Below the pieces are notes generated by a model. It was not told where the DNA came from. It made no database searches and was given only the letters and a program-made list of their open reading frames with translations. From assembly GCA_902523515.1 (NCBI GenBank), contig CABYZT010000003.1:68368-132367 (forward strand): a DNA stretch of 64,000 bases, read 5' to 3'. Shown here one piece after another: positions 9,206 to 17,680 of the stretch (its first letter is position 1; every line of letters begins with the position of its first letter). A program made the position numbers and the translations under genes. Origin of the DNA: an uncultured Pelagibacteraceae bacterium (lineage in GTDB: Bacteria; Pseudomonadota; Alphaproteobacteria; Pelagibacterales; Pelagibacteraceae).

Positions 9206-9686
9206 TCTTATTTAAAATTGTTAAAATAAATTTATGTAAAACAGCTATAAAAAGAATTAAAGATCCAATAGCTACACTAGTTTGAGGTATCCAAATTAAG
9301 ATCTCATCTGCACCTTCGCTTCTCTCTTGAAAATCATAAGAGATTAATAACATCTTCCATAAGTAAAAAGACAAATAACCTGAAAAAATTGTTGCTACGA
9401 TCAGACACCATATTTCTAAAAATCTCTTATAAGATGAAGAGGCTTTTTCTAAAAAAAGAGTAATTCGAATATGCCCACCCTCAACAAAAGTAAAAGCTAA
9501 AGCATAAAAAGAGGCTGCGGCCATGCAGTAGCCTGAGTACTCAGCTATACCCCTTATGTAAAAACCAAAAATCCTTGATGAAATTCCAATTAAAATAAAA
9601 ACTGCAACAAGTATTAAGAAAAAAGCAGCTAAATATCCTGAAAATTTATAAAGTTTATTTAGATTATTGTTTATTGATTGAAACAT
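9198..9686 (-). CDS. dctQ: TRAP transporter small permease
   Basis: A 162-residue protein with four membrane segments, matching the DctQ small permease. The stretch EYSGYCMAAASFYALAFTFVEGGHIRI is typical: aromatic- and alanine-rich, then a charged GGHIRI. It is followed by an 8-base overlap with dctM and preceded by a strong intergenic hairpin separating it from dctP. Confidence 0.93.
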   Translation of the reverse strand: MFQSINNNLNKLYKFSGYLAAFFLILVAVFILIGISSRIFGFYIRGIAEYSGYCMAAASFYALAFTFVEGGHIRITLFLEKASSSYKRFLEIWCLIVATIFSGYLSFYLWKMLLISYDFQERSEGADEILIWIPQTSVAIGSLILFIAVLHKFILTILNKND

Positions 9687-9691
9687 TTAGT

Positions 9692-9727
9692 AAAAAGGCC
9701 AACTTACTACAAGTTGGCCTTTTTTTT
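9692..9727 (-). terminator. Strong intergenic hairpin between dctP and dctQ
   Basis: AAGGCCAACTT (9695-9705) pairs perfectly with AAGTTGGCCTT (9711-9721) around a 5-base loop. The flanking A and T runs extend the stem and give a U-tract in either direction. On the minus strand it falls just after the dctP stop and 6 bases before the dctQ start. It looks like a rho-independent terminator or an mRNA-stabilising hairpin that would give more dctP than dctQM transcript. Confidence 0.85.
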
Positions 9728-9735
9728 AAGACTAT

Positions 9736-10707
9736 TTATTTGTAAGCAGATAAAACTGCAGCACCTCTGTCTCCAGCTTTTGCTTTCCATTCTTCAGACA
9801 TCGTTGCTCCAACTTTTTCAAAATGTTTTTTCAAAGCTGAATTAACTTCGCCTACTTCCATTCCAGCATCTGCTAAAGCTTTCTTGTCTCCAGTATTACC
9901 TTGTTTAGATAATTCCCAACCCTTTTCTTCAGCAATTGCTGCTTGGTTCATGACAAGATCTTGAGTTGCTTTATCAAGTTTATTCCAAGCGGCTTTATTA
10001 GCTATGATCATATTTTTTGGAAACCATGCTGCTATATCATAAAAATATTTAACACCATTTTCCCAAATCTTGCTATTTTTTCCAGTTGTAGGAGAAGTAA
10101 TCATACTTTCAACGGCACCTGTAGAAAATGCTTGGCTAATTTCAGCTGCTTCAATTTTAGTTGGCGCCATACCTGTTAACTCCGCAATTCTAATTGTTGC
10201 AGAGTTGTATGCTCTAAATTTTAATCCATTTAGATCACCAACTTTTTTAATTTGCTTTTTACTGTAAAGTCCTTGTGCAGGCCATGGCACTGCATAAAGA
10301 AATACTAATCCTTTTTCATCAAGACTTTTGACAATATATGGCTTTGAAGCTTCATATAATTTCATAGCATCATCATAAGTAGTTGCTAAGAAAGGTAATG
10401 AGTCAATTTCATATAAAGGATCTTCTTTTCCAAGAGCAGACATAAATCTTTCACCAATAGGTGCTTGACCTGTTCTTACAGCTCTGAAAATTTCACCACC
10501 TTTAAATAATGAACCACCTGGATGGGTAACAATTGTAAGTTTTCCACCACTTTTTTCAGTTACATTTTTTGCAAATTCTGTTGCATTAGCAGAATGAAAG
10601 TTTCCAGCACCATAAGCCAGTGCCATATCCCATTTTTCAGCTAAAGAAACGTTTGCAAAAAACAATACTGAAGTAACTATAGATATAAACAATTTGAATA
10701 ATTTCAT
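9736..10707 (-). CDS. dctP: TRAP transporter substrate-binding protein
   Basis: A 323-residue periplasmic binding protein with a signal peptide (KLFKLFISIVTSVLFFANVSLA, cut after SLA) and the DctP fold. Motifs are GGSLFKGGEIFRAVRTGQAPIG, then LNGLKFRAYNSATIRIAELTG, where the FRAYN arginine is the expected carboxylate-binding residue, and AFSTGAVESMITSP. It has an excellent Shine-Dalgarno: AAGGAGG, 4 bases before the ATG. It leads a dctP-hairpin-dctQ-dctM unit. The ligand is probably an organic or amino acid. Nearness to pxpABC suggests 5-oxoproline or a related acid, but that is inference. Confidence 0.94.
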   Translation of the reverse strand: MKLFKLFISIVTSVLFFANVSLAEKWDMALAYGAGNFHSANATEFAKNVTEKSGGKLTIVTHPGGSLFKGGEIFRAVRTGQAPIGERFMSALGKEDPLYEIDSLPFLATTYDDAMKLYEASKPYIVKSLDEKGLVFLYAVPWPAQGLYSKKQIKKVGDLNGLKFRAYNSATIRIAELTGMAPTKIEAAEISQAFSTGAVESMITSPTTGKNSKIWENGVKYFYDIAAWFPKNMIIANKAAWNKLDKATQDLVMNQAAIAEEKGWELSKQGNTGDKKALADAGMEVGEVNSALKKHFEKVGATMSEEWKAKAGDRGAAVLSAYK

Positions 10708-10781
10708 CTATCCTCCTTTTTAAAATAAACATTTAATTATCTCTCAGAGATTAAATCAATAAAATTATCATTATGGTCTCA

Positions 10782-10812
10782 TTGAAAAATTGTCAGATTA
10801 TACTATTATAAT
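10782..10812 (+). promoter_or_regulatory. Possible promoter of the TerC-like gene
   Basis: TTGAAA (10782-10787) and TATAAT (10807-10812) are separated by 19 bases, slightly wide. Transcription would begin at about 10819, the predicted TTG start codon, giving a leaderless mRNA. A TATACT at 10799-10804 is an alternative -10 but has no -35 at proper distance. Confidence 0.35.
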
Positions 10813-10818
10813 GTTATC

Positions 10819-11430
10819 TTGATTGAAGAGCTCATAATTTTAACTAATATAATTTTTATCACAATTATATTAACGGCAGATAACGCGGTTATAGTCGGAT
10901 CTATAGCTTCAAATTTTGTTCCAAAAAATAGAAAACAAATAATTCTTTGGGGTGTAATTGGAGCATTTGTTTTTAAAATCTTTTTTGCAATTTTTGCGAC
11001 TTTTTTATTTGAATTTTATTTTATAAAAATTTTAGGTGGTTTATTATTAATTTGGATTGTAAATGATTTAAGAAAAGATTTACTAGACATTAAAAAAGTA
11101 AAACCTACTACTAAAAAAGGAAAAGAGCCTTCATACATTAGCAGTATTGGAAAAGTATTATTTGCAGATATCATGATTAGTTTTGATAATGTCATTGGTG
11201 TAGTTGCAGCAGCAAAAGGTTATTTTGGATTTATGATATTTGGACTGATGTTATCAGTTGTTTTAACTGGTGCTTTAGCGACATATATGGCTAATTATAT
11301 ACAAAGACATATTTGGATAGCTTATATCGGATTAGTATTTATCTTAATTGTTGGTCTACAATTAGTAATAGGTGGATTGGTTGATCTTGAAATATTAAAT
11401 ATTAATGAAGAATTTAAAAAATACTTTTAA
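10819..11430 (+). CDS. TerC-family integral membrane protein
   Basis: A 203-residue multi-span membrane protein of the TerC/YjbE family. It has the paired acidic membrane motifs of the family: TADNAVIVGSIASN in the first half and LFADIMISFDNVIGVVAAAKG in the second. TerC relatives are linked to metal ion (notably manganese) efflux or metallation of exported proteins; the exact role here is unknown. The start is a TTG at 10819, since no in-frame ATG precedes the first conserved segment. A three-codon ATG-TTA-TCT-TGA reading frame at 10811 overlaps the start. It is monocistronic and ends exactly where convergent panB ends. Confidence 0.82.
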   Translation: MIEELIILTNIIFITIILTADNAVIVGSIASNFVPKNRKQIILWGVIGAFVFKIFFAIFATFLFEFYFIKILGGLLLIWIVNDLRKDLLDIKKVKPTTKKGKEPSYISSIGKVLFADIMISFDNVIGVVAAAKGYFGFMIFGLMLSVVLTGALATYMANYIQRHIWIAYIGLVFILIVGLQLVIGGLVDLEILNINEEFKKYF

Positions 11431-12201
11431 TTAAAAAGAATTTTTTTTATTAGGAAATTTAATTTTTCTTACTTCTTTTGAATAATTTGAAACAGCTTTA
11501 GAAATATTATTTCTTATATTGGCATATTTTTTTACAAACTTATAATTCGTTGAATTTAAGCCAATTAAATCATCAAAAACTAATATTTGACCATCACAAT
11601 ATTTAGAAGCTCCTATACCAATAGTTGGTATCTTTAATTTTTGCGTGACAAGCTTTGCTAAAGAAGTTTCAACACATTCTAAAACAATTGAAAACACTCC
11701 AGCTTTTTCTAATAATTGTGAGTCTCTTATAATGTTGTTTCTCTCTAACTTTTTTTTTCCTTTAAATTTGAAAGTTTTATCTGACTGAGGAAGCAACCCT
11801 AGATGGCCCATGACTGGAATTTTGTTTTTAATTAAAGATTTGATTATTTCATAAACTTTTTTTCCACCTTCTAATTTTACACCGTCACACTTTGTTTTTT
11901 TCATTATTTGTTTTGCATTTTTCACTGCCTCTTTAGGAGTTCGATAAGTGTTATGTGGCATATCAACAATCATTAAACTTTTTTTTATACCCATTCTCAC
12001 ACTTTTAGAGTGTTCAATCATAGTGCTCAAATTTACTTCTCTTGTAGATTTATAATTGTATAAAACTGAACCAAGTGAGTCTCCTACTAAAATTAAATCA
12101 CAATAATTATCTAATATAGAAGCAATATTTTTTGAATAGGCAGTTAGACTAACTATTTTTGACTTATTTTTTTTTGCAACAAATTTTTTAATTTTACTCA
12201 T
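11431..12201 (-). CDS. panB: 3-methyl-2-oxobutanoate hydroxymethyltransferase
   Basis: This enzyme makes ketopantoate from 2-oxoisovalerate and methylene-tetrahydrofolate, the first committed step of pantothenate synthesis. At 256 residues it is near family length. Metal- and substrate-site motifs are LILVGDSLGSVLY, VKLEGG, VMGHLGLLPQS, VLECVE (the catalytic acid) and IGIGASKYCDGQILVFDDLIGL. It is last in a ten-gene minus-strand run and overlaps the upstream gene by 8 bases. No panC, panD or panE is in the window. Confidence 0.93.
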   Translation of the reverse strand: MSKIKKFVAKKNKSKIVSLTAYSKNIASILDNYCDLILVGDSLGSVLYNYKSTREVNLSTMIEHSKSVRMGIKKSLMIVDMPHNTYRTPKEAVKNAKQIMKKTKCDGVKLEGGKKVYEIIKSLIKNKIPVMGHLGLLPQSDKTFKFKGKKKLERNNIIRDSQLLEKAGVFSIVLECVETSLAKLVTQKLKIPTIGIGASKYCDGQILVFDDLIGLNSTNYKFVKKYANIRNNISKAVSNYSKEVRKIKFPNKKNSF

Positions 12202-12595
12202 TTATAAATTCTTGGTTCTTATATGCTTTCAAAAGCTTTTTAGATATAGATAGTTTCTTTGCAATAGGAGATTTTTCGTCAATAATTCTCCAAAAAGGAA
12301 GTTTTGGTTTTTTAGTTTTTTTTTTAATTTGTTCCTCTAATGATGCCTCTATAGCAATTCTTAAAAAAATCCCTGTAGATACTGGGCACGTTTTGTTAGC
12401 TTTGGCTTTTTTAGCTAAAGCTTCTCTCATTTCAATAACTGTCTTTTTTTTACCTTTAGGAATTTTATGAATATATTTTGCTATTGAACTTGGAGATGAA
12501 ATTAGCATCGTTTCACCTTTCTTAATATCTGCAAAATTAAAAGTTAATTTTTTAATTTTTTCCTTGTATGGTTTGTTAAACTTAGCAATCCACAT
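12194..12595 (-). CDS. MGMT-like winged-helix protein without the methyl-acceptor motif
   Basis: A 133-residue basic protein. MLISSPSSIAKYIHKIPKGKKK, then VIEMREALAKKAKANKTCPVST and PFWRIID, resemble a little-studied alphaproteobacterial family sharing the winged-helix fold of O6-methylguanine-DNA methyltransferase. The methyl-acceptor signature PCHR of true repair enzymes is absent; the only cysteine in the region is in KTCPVSTG. It is therefore unlikely to be a suicide alkyltransferase and may instead bind DNA or a nucleotide. It overlaps panB by 8 bases and follows gloA by 10. The family assignment is from memory of related sequences. Confidence 0.6.
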   Translation of the reverse strand: MWIAKFNKPYKEKIKKLTFNFADIKKGETMLISSPSSIAKYIHKIPKGKKKTVIEMREALAKKAKANKTCPVSTGIFLRIAIEASLEEQIKKKTKKPKLPFWRIIDEKSPIAKKLSISKKLLKAYKNQEFINE

Positions 12596-12605
12596 TAGAA
12601 AAATA

Positions 12606-13025
12606 TTACCAGGTACCAGTATTCTCCATTGAAGCCCAAGGCTCTTTAGGTTCTAAATTTCCCTCTTGAAGTATTTCAATTGAAATTTTGTCTGGTGATC
12701 TAACAAAAGCCATATGACCATCTCTTGGCGGTCTATTAATCGTGTAGCCCATATCCATTAATCTTTGGCATGTTTCATAAATGTTATCTACTCTATAGGC
12801 AAGATGACCAAAATTTCTTGAACCTTCTCCAAGCTCATCACCATCCCAATTATATGTTAATTCTATTTCTGCTTTTTCATCATTTGGTGCTGCAAGAAAA
12901 ATTAATGTAAATCTTCCTTTTTCATTTTCCATTCTTCTTGTTTCTTTTAAACCAAGCCCTTCGCAGAAAAATCTTAGAGACTCATCCACGTCTTTAACTC
13001 TAATCATTGTGTGTAAATATTTCAT
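12606..13025 (-). CDS. gloA: Lactoylglutathione lyase (glyoxalase I)
   Basis: This enzyme converts the methylglyoxal-glutathione adduct to S-lactoylglutathione. The 139-residue protein is a single glyoxalase I with both VOC modules: YLHTMIRVKDVDESLRFFCEGLGLKE opens the first and GHLAYRVDNIYETCQRLMDMG the second. Expected metal ligands are His5, the Glu in AEIELTYNW, the His in NFGHLAY and the Glu in ISIEILQEG. It lies 22 bases after guaA in the purine-pantothenate run. Confidence 0.94.
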   Translation of the reverse strand: MKYLHTMIRVKDVDESLRFFCEGLGLKETRRMENEKGRFTLIFLAAPNDEKAEIELTYNWDGDELGEGSRNFGHLAYRVDNIYETCQRLMDMGYTINRPPRDGHMAFVRSPDKISIEILQEGNLEPKEPWASMENTGTW

Positions 13026-13047
13026 AATGTTAATTTATAATTAAAAA

Positions 13048-14610
13048 CTACTCTAATTCAATAGTGCTAGGTGGTTTTGAAGTAACATCATACACTACTC
13101 TGTTTATACCCCTTATACTGTTAACTATTTTATTTGATATAGTTTGCATAAAAGACTTTTTGAATTCATAATAGTCAGCTGTCATTCCATCTTCAGATGT
13201 AATTGCTCTTAATAAACATAAGTATTCATAAGTACGGTTGTCTCCCATAACACCCACTGTTTTTACCGGAAGTAATGCTGCATAAGCTTGCCAAATCTTA
13301 TGATAAAGACCGTGATCTTTTAAGGCTTGAATAAAATAATAATCAGCTTCTTTTAAAATTTTAATTTTTTCATTAGTTATAATTCCTGGCATTCGAATTG
13401 CTAAGCCTGGTCCAGGAAAAGGATGTCTTGATATAATTTCTTTACTTAAATTTAACTCTAATCCTAATTTTCTTACCTCATCCTTAAATAAGAATTTTAG
13501 TGGTTCTACTAACTTTAAATTCATTTTTTTTGGTAAGCCACCAACATTATGATGTGATTTAATTTTAGAAGTTTGACTACCAGTAACTGATTTACTTTCA
13601 ATTAAGTCTGGATAGAGAGTTCCTTGAGCTAAAAATTTGACATTTTTGATTTTCTTAGCATACCGCTCAAATATTTTAATAAATAAATTACCAATTATTT
13701 TTCTTTTTTTCTCAGGATCAGAAACATTTGTTAATTTTTTTAAAAATTCCTTTTCAGCATTTACATAAATTAAATTCATTTTTAAACGCTTTTTAAAAGT
13801 TTGAACTACTTGCACTTCCTCATTTTTTCTTAAAAGGCCTGTATTTACAAAAATACAATAAAGTTTTTTACCAATAGCTTTATTAAGTAATTGAGCAACT
13901 ACACTACTATCTACACCTCCTGATAAAGCGCAAATAACTTTATTGTTTCCAACTTGTTTTCTAACATCTTTAATAAGCTGACTTTTTTGATCCCTAGAAG
14001 ACCAATTTTTTTTGATTTTACAAATTAAAAAAATGAAATTACTTATTAATTTCTTTCCATTCTCTGTATGAGTTACCTCTGGGTGAAATTGTACCCCATA
14101 ATATTTTTTTATTTTATTTTCAACAATTGCAAATTTTGAATTTGTACTTGATGCTACAACTTTAAAATTTTTAGGAAGTTTTGAAATTTGATCAGCATGG
14201 CTCATCCAAACTTGTTTGGATTTTTTGTTTCCAAAAAAATTAGTTGTTAAAAGACTGTTATTCTTTTTATAAACATTAGCTAAACCAAATTCTCTATGTT
14301 TTGATTGTTTTACCCTTCCGCCGTTAAGTTTTGATAAAATTTGATGCCCAAAACATATTCCAAGAACTGGCACATCAAGTTGTAAAATTTTTTTATCAAA
14401 TGAATATTTATTTATTTGATAAACATTTAATGGACCGCCAGATAATACTATTCCTTTAATACTGTGATTTATGTCTTTTAGTTTTATTTTTTTGTGGCTA
14501 ACTATTTCAGAAAACACACCTAATTCTCTTACTCTTCTTGCAATTAATTGAGTAAATTGAGAGCCAAAATCTATTATTAAGATTTTGTTAAGATTTTGAT
14601 CAAGACTCAT
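13048..14610 (-). CDS. guaA: GMP synthase (glutamine-hydrolysing)
   Basis: This enzyme aminates XMP to GMP, the second half of the GMP branch begun by guaB upstream. The 520 residues hold an N-terminal class I glutamine amidotransferase domain ([17 protein letters not shown] with the catalytic Cys; [12 protein letters not shown] with the His and Glu), the ATP pyrophosphatase domain ([18 protein letters not shown], the PP-loop), and the C-terminal dimerisation domain ending [15 protein letters not shown]. It overlaps the preceding TPR gene by 11 bases. Confidence 0.98.
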   Translation of the reverse strand: MSLDQNLNKILIIDFGSQFTQLIARRVRELGVFSEIVSHKKIKLKDINHSIKGIVLSGGPLNVYQINKYSFDKKILQLDVPVLGICFGHQILSKLNGGRVKQSKHREFGLANVYKKNNSLLTTNFFGNKKSKQVWMSHADQISKLPKNFKVVASSTNSKFAIVENKIKKYYGVQFHPEVTHTENGKKLISNFIFLICKIKKNWSSRDQKSQLIKDVRKQVGNNKVICALSGGVDSSVVAQLLNKAIGKKLYCIFVNTGLLRKNEEVQVVQTFKKRLKMNLIYVNAEKEFLKKLTNVSDPEKKRKIIGNLFIKIFERYAKKIKNVKFLAQGTLYPDLIESKSVTGSQTSKIKSHHNVGGLPKKMNLKLVEPLKFLFKDEVRKLGLELNLSKEIISRHPFPGPGLAIRMPGIITNEKIKILKEADYYFIQALKDHGLYHKIWQAYAALLPVKTVGVMGDNRTYEYLCLLRAITSEDGMTADYYEFKKSFMQTISNKIVNSIRGINRVVYDVTSKPPSTIELE

Positions 14611-15040
14611 TATTTTCAGGTTCTATATTTTTCAATGACTCTTGAACATCTTTGTTTTCATTACATAAATTTTTACAAACTTTTACAAACTTGTCTGAAA
14701 GATCTTTAACTTTTTCATAATTAGATTTTTCTAAAGCAATTTTCATTAACATTAATAAAGCTTCTTCGTTATCAGGCTCAATTAATAGTGTTGTTTCTAA
14801 ATTATATTCCTCTTTTCTTTGATTTTCTTCTTGGTTGTAAATTTTTGCTAAATATAAATATGAGTTTGCGTCTTTTGGATTAAAAACTATATTTCTCTCA
14901 AATAAAAAACGCGCATCTTCATATTTTTCTTTTTTAAATAATTCTAAAGCTTCATTAAAAAAATTTTCTTTACTAAAAGACGTGCTGTTAAAAGAAACTG
15001 TTAAAAGTATTATACCTGTTAATTTTAAAAATTTATTCAT
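14600..15040 (-). CDS. Exported TPR-repeat protein between guaB and guaA
   Basis: A 146-residue protein with a signal peptide ([21 protein letters not shown]) and roughly three TPR-like helical hairpins ([60 protein letters not shown]). It is probably periplasmic, acting through protein contacts; no enzyme motif is visible. Its ATG overlaps the guaB stop by one base and its end overlaps guaA, so it is wedged inside the GMP pair without an evident purine role. Confidence 0.8.
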   Translation of the reverse strand: MNKFLKLTGIILLTVSFNSTSFSKENFFNEALELFKKEKYEDARFLFERNIVFNPKDANSYLYLAKIYNQEENQRKEEYNLETTLLIEPDNEEALLMLMKIALEKSNYEKVKDLSDKFVKVCKNLCNENKDVQESLKNIEPENNES

Positions 15041-16116
15041 TAATATTTACTATCGTTTTTTACCACATCTACATTATGAACCATACTTTCATAAAATCCA
15101 GCTTTTGTAATTTTCACAAATTGTGGTTTATTTCTTAATTTAATGATTGTTTTTGATCCAAGATAACCCATTGAAGATTTCAATCCACCAATTAATTTAT
15201 AAATAATACTCCCAACATCTCCTTTATATTTTACAAAACCTTCAACACCCTCGGGCACATATTTCGAAGAGTCTTTTTGTTTTTTTTGAAAGTATCTATC
15301 AGCTGACCCTTTGTTCATAGCTCCAACAGAACCCATGCCTCTAAAACTTTTGAAAAGCTGTCCATTTTTTTTAATCAATTTCCCTGGCGTTTCGTTTGTA
15401 CCTGCAAATAACGAACCGATCATTACAGCATCAGCTCCTGCAGCAAAAGCTTTTGCTAAATCACCAGAATATTTTATTCCACCATCTGAAATTATTTTAA
15501 CATTTTTATTTTTTAAACCACTTCTTACAGCTAAAATTGCACTTAATTGAGGAACTCCTATTCCAGCAACCAGTCTTGTTGTACAAATAGAACCTGGCCC
15601 TATACCAATTTTAATTATATCTACTCCTAACTTTATTAGGAATTTTGCAGCTTCTGGTGTTGCAATATTTCCTGCGCACAAAGCAATTTTGTTAGTTTTT
15701 ATTTTCTTTATATATTTAATTATTTCGGCAACTTTCTTTGTATGGCCATGTGCTGTGTCTACTACGATTAAATCTACACCTTCTTTAATTATTTCTTTAG
15801 CTCTGATAAATTCATTTGGTGCTGCACCTACGGCTGCTCCAACAATCAGTTTTTGTTTTTTTACTTTTTTAATCTCTGATAATTGTTTTTTTATATCAAG
15901 GTTTCTGTGAATCACTCCAATACCACCAGCTTTAGCTATAGCTATTGCCATTCTACTCTCTGTGACAGTGTCCATTGCAGATGATAAAAGTGGAATTTTA
16001 AGCTTCAAATGCTTTGTTAAAGATACAGTAGTGTCTGCATCAGAAGGTAATATTTCTGAATACTTTGGAGCTAATGTAACGTCATCAAAGGTAAGTGCTT
16101 CTTTTATGGGAACCAT
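15040..16116 (-). CDS. guaB: IMP dehydrogenase lacking the CBS (Bateman) domain
   Basis: This enzyme oxidises IMP to XMP with NAD, the rate-limiting step to GMP. The catalytic barrel is complete: [49 protein letters not shown] (Asp120), [20 protein letters not shown] (catalytic Cys178), and [18 protein letters not shown] (mobile flap with Arg-Tyr). At 358 residues it is about 130 shorter than the usual 490. The missing part is exactly the CBS pair: about residue 83 runs straight into [10 protein letters not shown], the strand that normally follows the insert. The frame is intact, so this is a natural short form, not a pseudogene. Confidence 0.96.
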   Translation of the reverse strand: MVPIKEALTFDDVTLAPKYSEILPSDADTTVSLTKHLKLKIPLLSSAMDTVTESRMAIAIAKAGGIGVIHRNLDIKKQLSEIKKVKKQKLIVGAAVGAAPNEFIRAKEIIKEGVDLIVVDTAHGHTKKVAEIIKYIKKIKTNKIALCAGNIATPEAAKFLIKLGVDIIKIGIGPGSICTTRLVAGIGVPQLSAILAVRSGLKNKNVKIISDGGIKYSGDLAKAFAAGADAVMIGSLFAGTNETPGKLIKKNGQLFKSFRGMGSVGAMNKGSADRYFQKKQKDSSKYVPEGVEGFVKYKGDVGSIIYKLIGGLKSSMGYLGSKTIIKLRNKPQFVKITKAGFYESMVHNVDVVKNDSKY

Positions 16117-16153
16117 AATCTTTTATATACGATTCCTTTTAAATTAAAAGTCT

Positions 16154-16765
16154 CTATCGGATTTTTCTACAAATTATAAAACTTTCTTTTGAATCTTTTC
16201 TGCTAGATTTTGGTTTAAAAACCTTAACTTCTTTAAAATATTTTTTTCCCTCTGCGACGATTTCGTTAAATGTTCCTCCCATAAAAATTTTTGAAATAAA
16301 ATATCCATTTTCTTTCATTAAATCTTTAGCAAAAAACATTGCCTCTTTACACAGTTCTCCAGTTTGTATTGAATCTATATTTTTAATACCAGTTGTATCT
16401 ACGGCCATATCAGACATAACGACATCAACTTTACCGTTTATATTTTTTTTAATTTCTTCTTGAGTTTTTTCTTCAGTAAAATCTCCTTGGATTTGAACAC
16501 TATTACCTATGGGCTCCATTTTTTTTAAATCTATCGATATCAATTTTCCACTTTTAGCTGCTTTAAGAGCATATTGTGACCAACTTCCTGGGGCTGCACC
16601 AATATCAATTACTGATAATCCACCTTTAAAAATTTTAAATTTTTCATCAATTTCAATTAATTTATAAGCCGATCTAGCACGATACCCATCTACTTTAGAT
16701 TGTCTTACATAGATATCCCTACGCTGCTTATTAACCCAGTTCTTGGATATTTTATTTTTTTTCAA
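16154..16765 (-). CDS. rlmE: 23S rRNA 2'-O-ribose methyltransferase
   Basis: An FtsJ/RrmJ-type, SAM-dependent methyltransferase that methylates a U in the 23S A-loop on assembled 50S subunits. In 203 residues it shows the SAM loop VIDIGAAPGSWSQYA and the K-D-K-E catalytic set: Lys in RSAYKLIEID, Asp in VVMSDMA, Lys in FISKIFMGG and Glu in DSKESFI. The basic N-terminus (KNWVNKQRRDIYVRQSK) suits rRNA binding. It abuts the upstream glycosyltransferase with no gap. Confidence 0.96.
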   Translation of the reverse strand: MKKNKISKNWVNKQRRDIYVRQSKVDGYRARSAYKLIEIDEKFKIFKGGLSVIDIGAAPGSWSQYALKAAKSGKLISIDLKKMEPIGNSVQIQGDFTEEKTQEEIKKNINGKVDVVMSDMAVDTTGIKNIDSIQTGELCKEAMFFAKDLMKENGYFISKIFMGGTFNEIVAEGKKYFKEVKVFKPKSSRKDSKESFIICRKIR

Positions 16766-17680
16766 TTAATTATTAAATCTTAAACTTTTATTTAAAATTT
16801 TACCTGTAAGAGTTTGAATATCTATCTTAATACTCTTGTTAAGTCTCATATCTTCATTATCTTTCCAGATACCAGCAGCTAAATGCATAATTCCAATTTT
16901 ATAATTAGGTAAATAAGGCTCTACCCATGTATCTTTATCCTCATCAAACTTTGGCAAAAGATTGCTAGTAATCCAATTGCAGTTTAATGGAAGGAATTCA
17001 GTTTCTACGTTATCAACATACACTGACATATTCATAGCTAATTGTTCAGAGCCAAATATTTCTCCACCTTTAAGTGTTTGCTTTAAGTTTTCCTGCCATG
17101 AATTCCAGCAGGTTGAATTTTTTTCTAAAGAAAAAACACCAATATTGATATGAGGAGCGAAGGCTAACTTTCTAGCTTTTTCTAAACTAATATTAGATTT
17201 TATTGCGTGTTTAAAATTTTGAGATTTAATAATTGCTAGTTTTCCAAAAACCCAATTTACTCTCGAAGTAATCTTGTAACCTGGTCCGATAGTTTGTGTA
17301 ATTCCTAATTTACCATTTTCACACGCTTTAAAATAAAGCTCAACAGATTGCCAATCATTGACCCAAGCATCACAATCAATCCACAAATATTTTTCATAGC
17401 TTGGAAAATATTTGGGCAAAAAAGCCCTTGATACTTGGCTCTTTAACCATTCACGCCCTTTAATTTTACTATCTGGAACTTTTATATCCCACTCTGCTGT
17501 TTTTATTTCATCTACTTTTGATGATAATTCAATCTTTTGATCCTCTGATAAGCCAGCATCCAAAATACATATTGCAACTTCAGAGCTTTCTTTAAATCTT
17601 TTTATAGAGTCTATTAACTCATTTAATAAAGGGAAATAATTTGAATCAGCTAATGATACAATGACATTTTTTTTCATCAC
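16766..17680 (-). CDS. Putative GT8-like glycosyltransferase
   Basis: A 304-residue soluble protein beginning KNVIVSLADSNYFPLLNELIDS, the nucleotide-sugar-binding start of GT-A glycosyltransferases. LWIDCDAWVNDW holds a DxD-type (DCD) metal motif, and GIMHLAAGIW near the C-terminus resembles the HxxG region of GT8-type retaining enzymes. The acceptor and sugar are unknown. It overlaps pssA by 4 bases (ATGA), so it is co-expressed with phosphatidylethanolamine synthesis, which hints at a lipid or envelope acceptor (inference). Confidence 0.7.
   Translation of the reverse strand: MMKKNVIVSLADSNYFPLLNELIDSIKRFKESSEVAICILDAGLSEDQKIELSSKVDEIKTAEWDIKVPDSKIKGREWLKSQVSRAFLPKYFPSYEKYLWIDCDAWVNDWQSVELYFKACENGKLGITQTIGPGYKITSRVNWVFGKLAIIKSQNFKHAIKSNISLEKARKLAFAPHINIGVFSLEKNSTCWNSWQENLKQTLKGGEIFGSEQLAMNMSVYVDNVETEFLPLNCNWITSNLLPKFDEDKDTWVEPYLPNYKIGIMHLAAGIWKDNEDMRLNKSIKIDIQTLTGKILNKSLRFNN

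Noticed and set aside
10743..10755. Inverted repeat ATCTCTGAGAGAT upstream of dctP as an operator
   Set aside because: A single short repeat without a placed promoter; too weak to call without conservation data.
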